Shown here one piece after another: positions 25,901 to 32,637 of a DNA stretch of 48,262 nucleotides. Every line of letters begins with the position of its first letter. Position 1 is the stretch's first letter. Where the stretch lies: the NCBI RefSeq assembly GCF_003611675.1, contig NZ_RAWA01000027.1, positions 1 through 48,262 on the forward strand, written 5' to 3'. The position numbers were made by a program, and so were the translations under genes. Source of the stretch: Corallococcus sp. CA053C. GTDB lineage: Bacteria > Myxococcota > Myxococcia > Myxococcales > Myxococcaceae. A model generated the notes under the pieces. It did no database searches and was not told where the DNA came from. It worked only from the letters and a program-made list of their open reading frames with translations.

Positions 25901-27303
25901 AGCACGGCCAGCTCCTGGCGCCGGCCGATGATGTCGCCCTGGCCCTTGATGAACAGGCTGCGGCGCGTCTCCCCCAAGAGCCGGTACACCGGCACCGTGC
26001 GCGAGACGCCCTTGAGCTTCGCGTCCTCCACGAACTCGGTGGCGAAGCCGCCCTGGTGGAGCCGGCCCTGCGTGTTGGCGCACAGGTGCACGCCGCTGGT
26101 GCGCCCGTGCGTCATCAGGCGCGCGGCCATGTTCACGACCTCGCCCAGCGCCGAGTACCCCTTGCGCCACGGCGAGCCCATGTCCCCGCAGTAGGCGTGG
26201 CCGGTGGCGATGCCGATCTGCAGCTCCTCCAGGAACGGGAAGCTGTCCCGGGCCTTGAGCAGCTTGCAGGCCAGCCGGCACGCCAGCACCTCCTTGTTCT
26301 GCTGGGCGGTGGGCGCGCCGAACAGGACGTAGAGCACGTTGCCCTTGTCCGTGAAGTCCGTCATCAGCAGCACGCCGCCGTGGTGCGCGCTCTCTCGCTG
26401 GACGAACTCGTAGTAGGCGTTCAGGTCGCGGGTGAACGACGTGGGGTCCCCGTCCGACGGCGCGTGCGTGAAGCGCACGAAGAAGCAGGTGACGTCGCGG
26501 AAGTCGCCGGAGAACTCCTGGTGCGCGGTGGTGATCTTCGTGAAGAGCACCGGGTGCAGCAGCAGCGCGCACCGCCCCACCAGCTCCGAGCCGCCCGTGG
26601 GCGCGGGCAGCGGCCGCTTGACGGCCTCCACCGGCGCGTCCAGGGCCAGCCGGTGGTTGCCCCCCGCGCGCTCCTCGCCCCGGCGCACGGACTCCGGCAG
26701 CGCGCTCCAGGCCCGGGGGCTGAGGACGACCTCCGACACGGTGGACTGCTTCTCCGCGCCCACCGCCTGCGCCAGCGGCTCGCCCACGAGCGCCGGGTGC
26801 ATCCACAGGCCGGTGGCGCCCATCACGATGCGGTTCGATTCACCGAAGCCGATGCCGATGCGCGACGACACGCCGAAGCGCTGGCCCAACAGCTCCAGCC
26901 GGGCGAAGCGCGCCAGCCTGCGCTGCACGCTCAGCGCGCACACCGCGGCGCGCTGCACGACGTCGCCGTCCGCCTCGTCGGGCGCGGCCTCGAAGCACGC
27001 GAGGATGGAGTCGCCGGCGAACTGGTAGATGTCACCGCCGTGGTCGCGCACCACGTCGATCATCTCGGTGTAGTAGTTCGTGAGCAGCCGCTGGAGCGCG
27101 TCGATGCCGCGAGGCCCCGCGCCGCTCAGCCCCACCACGATGGGCGTGAAGCCCGCGATGTCCAGCAGCAGGATGGCGCCCCGCACGGGCTCCACCCGGG
27201 GCAGGGCATCCGCCTCGTGGTGCGCCAGTCGCGCGAGGATGGCCGCCGGCATGTAGGGCGCCAGCGCCGCGACGACCGGATCGATGTGCTGCTGAGAGTG
27301 CAT
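22996..27303 (-). CDS. soluble adenylyl cyclase-like protein: two cyclase domains, AAA ATPase, TPR
   Basis: A 1435-residue predicted cytoplasmic class III cyclase making cAMP. Two cyclase homology domains: C1 (about 40-200; metal-binding Asp48 in LLLDIAGFT and Asp98 in FAGDSIL) and C2 (about 265-445; Lys320 in DKGNVLYVLFG, plus Asn391/Arg395 in GEVVNMAARLM). Then an AAA/STAND-type ATPase (Walker A GEAGIGKS, 487-494; Walker B-like LLLFFEDLHWAD near 640) and about 500 residues of TPR-like helices. This is the layout of human soluble adenylyl cyclase (ADCY10), where C1 and C2 form one active site. Residues matching that enzyme's bicarbonate-binding Lys95 and Arg176 appear to be Gln94 and Val (about 181). 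The small membrane protein gene ends 15 bases upstream. Confidence 0.88.
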   Translation of the reverse strand: MHSQQHIDPVVAALAPYMPAAILARLAHHEADALPRVEPVRGAILLLDIAGFTPIVVGLSGAGPRGIDALQRLLTNYYTEMIDVVRDHGGDIYQFAGDSILACFEAAPDEADGDVVQRAAVCALSVQRRLARFARLELLGQRFGVSSRIGIGFGESNRIVMGATGLWMHPALVGEPLAQAVGAEKQSTVSEVVLSPRAWSALPESVRRGEERAGGNHRLALDAPVEAVKRPLPAPTGGSELVGRCALLLHPVLFTKITTAHQEFSGDFRDVTCFFVRFTHAPSDGDPTSFTRDLNAYYEFVQRESAHHGGVLLMTDFTDKGNVLYVLFGAPTAQQNKEVLACRLACKLLKARDSFPFLEELQIGIATGHAYCGDMGSPWRKGYSALGEVVNMAARLMTHGRTSGVHLCANTQGRLHQGGFATEFVEDAKLKGVSRTVPVYRLLGETRRSLFIKGQGDIIGRRQELAVLREALDASLNGRGRVCVVSGEAGIGKSRLGARVLDDAEAGGAWALYGICYSYEMFTPFFPWKEVLLQAFGLGDADDPQTQLGKLGHGLDGLEDVGPEWIPVIANILGVAMEESPDTLAVDARRKQQKVFQIVFQLLEKLSRARPLLLFFEDLHWADNISLDLLQYLAVRLGSHRMMVLATMRPGDQLRGLRELPEYCPVELSSLDDEDTRALLRVHLRMSPPDLALEERLLAKVQGNPFFIESIVDGLTEQGYLGIAEPGSERMELKRGLQDLLLPDSIQDVVLSRIDLLSETEKLVVKVASVIGRVFTLDAVSALVPGSIVGPRLREAMDTLTRLGLILLESEEPYTCLFKHIVIRDVAYNTLLVSAREDLHRRLARYLEARANDNLAGSAGLLAFHFLAGNVEDKGLEYTLMAARSARAQYANDDALYHYNRGLELLGTVAPLDPEALLLKTRRVMQELAETLLQAGNYAGALIMFEQCLVDEEEVPRQADLHLGLGRAHQEKGESKLATHHLEQSLILRGRTLPQSLPALALRTLANLLLRGLATLLPFILRPLPAARLPQYLQQLSTLNSLIRIYYFADITKLTWATLVSTNMAERSRSDYAMSLASGYYATLLFGAGLLKRSRYHGERALEYARRSKDPVAEGLALSRLGIQAFFANELKRSRDFQEQAVSTLRVVGERWERQTSLMMQATGEFLCSRFKTAEELYEQMKTIGVELNALMHQGWAHSWAPMCRYLLGEGDVGELCAELEQGLRISEEVADLANQCASLNHLANVTVREHQVEEAAFVAVRCFKSIWSYQVLVPFLQVGLVDAAEAALFALEEGATVVPRRKLLKIVRLASLKARVLSRLYPYLKGPALRVTARSLRLRKGPKAAEPVFLEAIAVLEASPNRWETGVAYFDAAVALPHRREAFLARAREIFTEVGARAELRRIDRLQASAQALLPAAPPLVSAQARGGQDARVM

Positions 27304-27318
27304 CCCGGGGGCCTGGGC

Positions 27319-27720
27319 TCAGGACAGCGTGGCGTAGCGCAGCCACAGGGCCGCCACGCACACCGCTCCGTAGAGGGGGATCTCCGCCGTCTCGCTCCAG
27401 GGCTGCTGCTTCATCACCGCGCCCCAGACGTGGATCGCCGTCATCACCCCGCCAATGAGGCCGATGAGCTCGAAGATGACCAGGTGGCTCTTGGGGTCCG
27501 GGATGAACTGCACCACCGCGATGATGACGGCCAGCGCCAGTCCGCCCAGGCAGCGCGCGAAGTAGACCGTCAGGTGGTTGTTGCCCGTGGGCAGCTCCCA
27601 CCCGAACCAGCGTGCCCAGCGCAGCGGAACGAACAGCAACGGCAGTGCGTAGACGACGAGGAAGAGTGACGTGGAGAGCGCGAGGAACCAGCTGGCCAGC
27701 GGATAGTTGGGGTTGATCAT
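27319..27720 (-). CDS. small membrane protein of unknown function
   Basis: A 133-residue protein with four hydrophobic segments (LASWFLALSTSLFLVVYALP, FARCLGGLALAVIIAVVQF, LVIFELIGLIGGVMTAIHVW and a C-terminal YGAVCVAALWLRYA). No domain recognised. The start used is ATG 27720; the frame remains open to an ATG at 27783, but the added 21 residues are Arg/Ala-rich and unlike a real N-terminus. Neither start has a good ribosome site. It lies 15 bases upstream of the cyclase gene, so the two are likely translated from one message; a role in the same signalling path is possible but unproven. Confidence 0.7.
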   Translation of the reverse strand: MINPNYPLASWFLALSTSLFLVVYALPLLFVPLRWARWFGWELPTGNNHLTVYFARCLGGLALAVIIAVVQFIPDPKSHLVIFELIGLIGGVMTAIHVWGAVMKQQPWSETAEIPLYGAVCVAALWLRYATLS

Positions 27721-27822
27721 GGTGGCGAACGTGGCGACGGCGAGGCGTCCCCGTGCTGGGCGCGCCCGACCCCACGTGTCCATCCTAGAATCTTTTCCAA
27801 CCCCGTGGGGTGTCTCCCCCCC

Positions 27823-28353
27823 TTAACGCGTGGCGGCCAGGAGGAACTCGGTGACCCGCTCCAGGGACGTGGTCCGCTCGGCCTCCGCCGGGAAGCGGCG
27901 GAAGGCCTCCAGGGGGCCATGCAGGATGAGGGGCTTGCCATAGCGCAGCGCCAGGGCGGCCTCCGCGGCGGTGCCCGCCCCTCCCGGCAGCGCCACCAGC
28001 GCGTGGGGCGTCAGCACGTTGATGTGGTTGCGGCTCATCGGGTCCGTGCCCTGCTCTCCGCTGAGGGGCAGGTGGGTGTAGATGGGCAATTCGATGTCCG
28101 TGTTCGGATAGCCCGGGCGGGGCTGGTAGCGGCCGTCCGCCCCCACGGTGCCGGGGATGATGCCAATGGCCGCGCCCCGCCGGCCCTCCACCGCGACGAA
28201 GGCGCCCGCCGCCGCGCTCATCACCCCGCCGCCCGCGCCGGTGAGCAGGTCGAAGCCAGCCTCCGCGATCCACCGCGCCAGCGGTATCACCCACTCCTCG
28301 TGGGACTCCGTGCCGGAGCCGAACACTCCGATGATACGGCGCTGTCTGCGCAT
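27823..28353 (-). CDS. LOG/TIGR00725-type nucleotide-binding protein
   Basis: A 176-residue Rossmann-like protein of the SLOG superfamily, resembling TIGR00725 and cytokinin-activating LOG enzymes. Motifs: IGVFGSG at the N-terminus, GAGGGVM (39-45), and PGGAGTAAE (123-131), equivalent to the PGGxGTxxE motif that contacts a ribose-phosphate in LOG proteins. MSRNHINV (106-113) lies where LOG has its conserved Arg. Proteins of this subgroup bind nucleotides or derivatives; a phosphoribohydrolase role is possible but not shown. The start is ATG 28353 with GGGAGG 7 bases upstream; the frame is open further upstream but with no conserved sequence. It heads the leftward run with the membrane protein and cyclase genes. 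Confidence 0.85.
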   Translation of the reverse strand: MRRQRRIIGVFGSGTESHEEWVIPLARWIAEAGFDLLTGAGGGVMSAAAGAFVAVEGRRGAAIGIIPGTVGADGRYQPRPGYPNTDIELPIYTHLPLSGEQGTDPMSRNHINVLTPHALVALPGGAGTAAEAALALRYGKPLILHGPLEAFRRFPAEAERTTSLERVTEFLLAATR

Positions 28354-28594
28354 GGCGACGGCCTCCCGGGGGTCCTGAACCGCATGCCCACCCCTGTTCC
28401 ATGCGAATCCGCGGCCAGGGCCGCAAGGGATCACGGACCGCCGTGCGGTACCGTTGCCGTCCACCCGTGGAAGCTCCGGGAGGCGAGCGTCCGACACCCA
28501 TCGCTTCCCTGCCCCGGAGCGGCAGGCTGCCCGCACCACGCGTGATGTCGGACCCCTGCTCTACCTTCGTGCGCAGTGAGCCAGGAGGCCACCC

Positions 28595-28900
28595 ATGTTC
28601 GACGCCTGTGGAGGTTGTGAGCGCCGTGGCACCGCCGGAGAGGTGTTCGACTGGTGCGCGCACTGCGAGCTGTCGCTGTGCCCCACCTGCCTCACCCGCG
28701 GCTGCTGCGGCAGCGTGCCCGCGGACTCCGGCCGGGGCGCGCCGCGCGAGCTGCCCGAACCGCCCCGGGCCGCGCCAGAGCCCCTGCCGGAGCACTTCGG
28801 CGGCCGCTGCTGCACGCACGCGCGCGCGGTGGCGTGCTCCTGCGCCTTCCACTGGGTCTGCGTGCGCCACGGCGACCTGCACGTGGGAACGCACGACTGA
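28595..28900 (+). CDS. Cys-rich small protein with two zinc-ribbon/B-box-like halves
   Basis: A 101-residue protein with 13 Cys and several His. The N-terminal half (1-40) has CxxC pairs at 5/8, 21/24 and 29/32 plus a CC pair at 37/38, resembling a B-box or treble-clef zinc site. A Pro-rich linker (40-68) leads to a C-terminal half with CC, CSC, WVC and scattered His (HARAV, FHWVC, RHGDLHVGTH). Metal binding is inferred from the pattern; I recognise no family. The ribosome site AGGAGG 7 bases before the ATG is perfect. It is monocistronic and divergent from the LOG-like gene across 241 bases with no clear promoter. No signal peptide, so probably cytoplasmic. Confidence 0.75.
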   Translation: MFDACGGCERRGTAGEVFDWCAHCELSLCPTCLTRGCCGSVPADSGRGAPRELPEPPRAAPEPLPEHFGGRCCTHARAVACSCAFHWVCVRHGDLHVGTHD

Positions 28901-28938
28901 GCCACCCGGAGCCCCTCCCCCGGTGACGGCGACGACAA

Positions 28939-28958
28939 GGCCTCCCCGTGGAGAGGCC
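28939..28958. terminator. hairpin between convergent genes
   Basis: GGCCTC (28939-28944) and GAGGCC (28953-28958) form a 6-base stem with an 8-base loop, between the Cys-rich protein gene (+) and the lipoprotein gene (-). Confidence 0.4.
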
Positions 28959-28984
28959 CTGCCGGCGAGCCGCGGAGTTTCAGC

Positions 28985-30070
28985 CTACGGCAGGCAGAGG
29001 TGGGCGCCGTTCACGGGGCCGTAGGGGTTGGGCGGCTCGAACGTCGACGGGCGGATCTGCAGGCCCGCGAACGTGATGACGCCCGGGACGATGGGGGCGT
29101 TGATGGGGTCGAACTTCCACGGCCGGCGGTTGGCCGCGTCCGTGGTGTTGTCGACCACGGTGAAGCGCACGCCCGGGGCCCTGGGGCCGGAAGCGGGCTG
29201 CGTGACGACGATGATGCCCAGGCCGCTGGTGGGCGAGCCCGCCTGCACGACGAAACCGCGCGGCGACTGGAGGCCCGGGGGGATGCTGGTCGAACCGGGC
29301 GGCTGCCACGCGACGTTGAACACCTGGCCGGAGGTGGCCTCGATGGTGGTGCCCGGCGCCGGCGCGCGCAGCATGGGGAAGCCCGGCTGGAAGAGCCAGA
29401 AGACGTTGACGCCGTGGAACTTCGTGGGGTCCACGAAGTCCAGCGCCGTGGTGGGCGTGCCCGTGGCCGTCAGGTAGCGCGCGACGGCGTCCAGGATGCC
29501 GTTGTCACCGATGGCCAGCGACTCCTGGAGCACGCACATGCTGTGGGCCGTCGCGATGGGCCGCAGGGTCACCGTGGGCAGGTAGCGGCCGACGGGCGGG
29601 ATGGGCGGCAGGGTCGCCGGCGTGCCCGGAGGCTGCGTGGTGGGCAGCGAGCCGCCGCCCGCGTTCAGCGAGAAGAACGGCGGCGAGGCGCGGCTGGGCA
29701 CGGTGGGCGACACCCAGAAGCCGTTGGCCGCCGCGGCGACGGGCGGGACCGCCGGCTTGCCCAGCACCGGGTCCAGCATGGTGACCTGGGCGTTCTGGGT
29801 GACCGAGCGCAGGAAGAGCGGGTTGATCTCCGAGATGATGGGGGTGATGGGGCTCGCGGGTCCCCCGTTGGTGATCCAGCTGAAGAAGAACGCCTCCGGA
29901 TCCCACGCGAAGCCGGACACGCGCGTGGTGAGCGTGCCCAGGTCCGTGTCCTGGAACTCCGGCGTGTTCACGATGGGCGTGCCCACCGAGCCGGTGGACG
30001 GGTTGGATTCACAGCCGGCTCCGACAGCCAGCGCACTCAGGACGGACACCAGACGCAGTGAGCGGTTCAT
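28985..30070 (-). CDS. Pro-rich lipoprotein paired with the multihaem cytochrome
   Basis: A 361-residue predicted lipoprotein: signal ending in LAVGAGC (Cys20). The mature part is beta-rich and Pro/Gly/Thr-rich, with a low-complexity stretch at about 150-165 (TTQPPGTPATLPPIPP) and a C-terminal region with QVFNVAWQPPGSTS. I recognise no domain and see no haem motif; two Cys outside the lipobox are in MCVLQE and at the last residues (LCLP). It starts 4 bases after the stop of the multihaem cytochrome gene, so the two are one transcriptional unit. It may be an outer-membrane or surface partner of that cytochrome (inference). Confidence 0.8.
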   Translation of the reverse strand: MNRSLRLVSVLSALAVGAGCESNPSTGSVGTPIVNTPEFQDTDLGTLTTRVSGFAWDPEAFFFSWITNGGPASPITPIISEINPLFLRSVTQNAQVTMLDPVLGKPAVPPVAAAANGFWVSPTVPSRASPPFFSLNAGGGSLPTTQPPGTPATLPPIPPVGRYLPTVTLRPIATAHSMCVLQESLAIGDNGILDAVARYLTATGTPTTALDFVDPTKFHGVNVFWLFQPGFPMLRAPAPGTTIEATSGQVFNVAWQPPGSTSIPPGLQSPRGFVVQAGSPTSGLGIIVVTQPASGPRAPGVRFTVVDNTTDAANRRPWKFDPINAPIVPGVITFAGLQIRPSTFEPPNPYGPVNGAHLCLP

Positions 30071-30073
30071 CGG

Positions 30074-31999
30074 TCAGTTCTCGGGGAGGATGTGGCCGCG
30101 GGGCGTGGACTGCGCGTGGCACGTCTGCGCGCAGTTGCCAAAGCGGTTGGGGTCGCCCTTGGCGCTGAACTGCTCGGAGAAGTACTCGTCGCCGTGCACC
30201 GACGGGTGGCAGGAGGCGCAGACGTTGATGCTGGGGCGCAGCGCGCTCTCCCGCGTGAGGTGGCACACGGTGCAGTCCGTCTTGTTCTGCGTGTAGCGCG
30301 GCGACGTGTTGTGCACCGAGTGGATCACCTGCTGGATGCGCGCCACGAAGTCGCTGTCGCGCTGGTGGCACGTCTTGCAGGCCTCCACGTGGTCCACGCC
30401 CATGCCGTGGCGCAGGTTGTCCAGCGACAGCACGCCGCGGTGGCACAGCTGGCAGTTGCCGACGGAGCTCGGGTACGTGGTGGGCTCGGCCTGGCCCACC
30501 TGGAAGAAGTACGCGTTCATCTTCGCGACGCGCTCGCCCAGGAAGTAGCGGTGGCTCTTGACCATGGCCACGTACGTGCCGGCTTCCGCGTCCTTGGGCA
30601 GATCCACCGTGTAGCGCGTCGTCCAGGTGGAGGCGTAGACGCCCGGGAAGGCGCTGAGCGTGGCCAGGTCATCCACGAGGCCAATGGACTCCGCGTCCGC
30701 GGACCAGTACGGCGCCTTGAGCTGGGGATCGCTGCGCACCCGGAGGTTCTGCAGGGGCCCGGCGACCATGTAGGCCGGCTGGGCGTCGCGCTCCAGCAGC
30801 GCGAAGTAGTTGGTCTGCGTGGGGTACAGCAGGCCGTTGGCGTTGTCCGCCAGCATGTCCTTGCCGCTGGGCAGCAGGCCGGAGGGCAGCATCTGGTTGC
30901 CGTCGCCGTCGCGCAGGTCGAGGAACAGGCGGAACGACTCCGCCGGCTCGTAGTAGCCCTTGCCGTTGGCGGGCGTGCTGAACTTGAAGCGCGGGTCGAC
31001 GCCGAAGCCGCACACCACCGGCTGGCCGTCCGCGTTCGCGCACGTGGGGGCCAGGTTGTCCTGGGTCACCAGCTCGATGGGGAAGACGAACGGCTCGTTG
31101 GGCAGCTGGCTCCACGTCACCTTCAGGATGGCGGGGCCGGGGATGAAGGGCGCTTCGAAGGTCTTGAAGGGGTTGGTGCTGCCCACCATGTCCATCTTCA
31201 CCAGGGTGCGGTAGGCGGGCGGCGACGGGGGCTGGCCGAAGAGCACCGGCAGCGGGTGCGGGGCGGTGTCCCCCGGGAACTGGGGCGCCTGCACCGTCTC
31301 CATGCGCCAGCCCAGGCGCGTGTGGCCTCCGGCGGCGGAGTCCGCGAGGAAGTCCCCGCGCGAGTACACCACCGGCGTCATGCGCGGCGTCACGCCATCC
31401 GCGTCGAGGATCTCCACCGTGAAGGTGTCGTCCGTCACGCGGCGCCAGCGGGCGTTGTCGAAGAGGACCTCGCGCGTCCAGGCGTCCTGGGAGAAGCCCT
31501 CGATGCCGGTGTTGAACGTCCACGTGTCCGACACCTTGCCCAGGTCTCCCCAGTCCAGGTTGCGGAAGCGCGACTCGTACTTCATCCAGCGCACGGCCTG
31601 GGTGAGGTCCGACGTGTTGGTGTGCTTGTTGAGCACGATGTCGCTCAGCGTGAGCTGATTGAGGAAGTACTTCGTGCCGGCCATCAGGCGCAGCGTGCCG
31701 GTGGGCTTGATGCGGGCGCTGGTGGGGTCGGTGGCCGACAGGTCCGGGCAGGTGTCCGGGTAATCCGGCAGGTTGAGCGTGCCCTTGGAGACCGCGACGC
31801 CGCTGGGCAGGATGGCGCAGCCGTTGAATTGCTGAAGGCTCAGGCGGATGGCACCCGAGGCGGACGACTGGTACGGGTCGAAGACGCGCGCGCCACGACC
31901 GCTCACGTCCTCGTCGTCATTCACGTCCAGCAGATTGCAGGACAGTGTGGGCACCAGGAGCGCACACAGGGCGCTGCGCACGAAGGTCGAACGAATCAT
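30074..31999 (-). CDS. multihaem c-type cytochrome, OmcA/MtrC-like
   Basis: A 641-residue exported protein. The N-terminus is a lipoprotein-like signal (SALCALLVPTLSC). About 500 residues without haem motifs are followed by five within the last 130 residues: CQLCH (about 516), CKTCH (541), CTVCH (576), CASCH (594) and a CAQTCH motif with three residues between the cysteines (623). The IQQVIHSVHN...CTVCH stretch recalls OmcA/MtrC-type outer-membrane decahaem cytochromes, but there are fewer haems and they are not spread through the protein. A role in periplasmic or surface electron transfer is likely. The start is ATG 31999. The co-transcribed lipoprotein follows. No MtrA/MtrB-like partner is seen. 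Confidence 0.75.
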   Translation of the reverse strand: MIRSTFVRSALCALLVPTLSCNLLDVNDDEDVSGRGARVFDPYQSSASGAIRLSLQQFNGCAILPSGVAVSKGTLNLPDYPDTCPDLSATDPTSARIKPTGTLRLMAGTKYFLNQLTLSDIVLNKHTNTSDLTQAVRWMKYESRFRNLDWGDLGKVSDTWTFNTGIEGFSQDAWTREVLFDNARWRRVTDDTFTVEILDADGVTPRMTPVVYSRGDFLADSAAGGHTRLGWRMETVQAPQFPGDTAPHPLPVLFGQPPSPPAYRTLVKMDMVGSTNPFKTFEAPFIPGPAILKVTWSQLPNEPFVFPIELVTQDNLAPTCANADGQPVVCGFGVDPRFKFSTPANGKGYYEPAESFRLFLDLRDGDGNQMLPSGLLPSGKDMLADNANGLLYPTQTNYFALLERDAQPAYMVAGPLQNLRVRSDPQLKAPYWSADAESIGLVDDLATLSAFPGVYASTWTTRYTVDLPKDAEAGTYVAMVKSHRYFLGERVAKMNAYFFQVGQAEPTTYPSSVGNCQLCHRGVLSLDNLRHGMGVDHVEACKTCHQRDSDFVARIQQVIHSVHNTSPRYTQNKTDCTVCHLTRESALRPSINVCASCHPSVHGDEYFSEQFSAKGDPNRFGNCAQTCHAQSTPRGHILPEN

Positions 32000-32130
32000 G
32001 TCGGGCACGGGTAGCAAACGCGGGGGACCAGGAGTCGACTTCTAGCATCCGTGTCCAGCCGTGACAATTACCGGCCCCACATGCTTGACATTGCCCCCCC
32101 CCGGGGCCTCGCGTACCGTCCCGCTCCGCC

Positions 32131-32583
32131 ATGATCTACTACCTGCTGAAGGGCCTCCACCTGCTCGCGATGGGTGTTTGGCTCGGTGCGTCCATCACCT
32201 CCCCCCTCGACATCCTGCGCACGCTGGCCCGCGGCCGGCCGTACGTGGACCTCATCCCGGAGCAGGTGGCCCGGGCGGACAAGATCATGATCCCCGCCGC
32301 CGCCCTGACCATCCTGACGGGCCTGGGGCTGATGCAGACGACCCAGGGCTTCGTCACGGCGCCGTGGCGCTTCTGGGCCGGCTTCGGGCTCACCGTGGTG
32401 CTGGCCCTCATCGGGAAGCTGGGCCTGGACCCCACCAAGAAGCAGCTGGCCGTCGCGGTCCAGGGCACGGGCGCTGGCGAGGCCGCCCTCGTGGGCGACC
32501 TGCGCGGCCGGTTCGTCACCCTCATCACCGCCTGGCATGTGGGCTTCCTGCTCATCTTCGTCCTGATGCTCTACCCGTTTTAA
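32131..32583 (+). CDS. small inner-membrane protein, CopD/DUF2269-like
   Basis: A 150-residue protein with four hydrophobic helices. The N-terminal segment KGLHLLAMGVWLGASI has the H-x-x-x-x-x-W-x-G pattern seen in CopD and DUF2269 membrane proteins, some of which bind haem or copper. The remaining helices (IMIPAAALTILTGLGLM, FWAGFGLTVVLALIGK, LITAWHVGFLLIFVLML) include one more His. The family link is inference. No good ribosome site before ATG 32131. It lies 55 bases upstream of the FAAL gene on the same strand. Divergent from the multihaem cytochrome gene (131-base gap). Confidence 0.65.
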   Translation: MIYYLLKGLHLLAMGVWLGASITSPLDILRTLARGRPYVDLIPEQVARADKIMIPAAALTILTGLGLMQTTQGFVTAPWRFWAGFGLTVVLALIGKLGLDPTKKQLAVAVQGTGAGEAALVGDLRGRFVTLITAWHVGFLLIFVLMLYPF

Positions 32584-32637
32584 GTTCACCGGGGGGCTGG
32601 GGCGCGTTCACGGCGCAACTTGGTAAGCTGGCGGGCC

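Noticed and set aside
23551-27669. A very long open frame (over 1300 codons) on the + strand opposite the cyclase gene.
   Set aside because: It reads as His/Arg/Gln/Ala-rich noise without domains, and arises because GC-rich codons leave few stops in the antisense frame. The opposite strand encodes a clear cyclase-ATPase.
27720-27783. An N-terminal extension of the small membrane protein to the ATG at 27783.
   Set aside because: The extra residues are Arg/Ala-rich without structure and no good ribosome site precedes them; the shorter start gives a normal membrane-protein N-terminus. This remains uncertain.
32085-32119. A perfect TTGACA at 32085-32090 upstream of the small membrane protein gene.
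   Set aside because: No -10-like hexamer occurs at 16-18 bases; the nearest weak ones (GTACCG, TACCGT) are 21-23 bases away, so I do not call a promoter.
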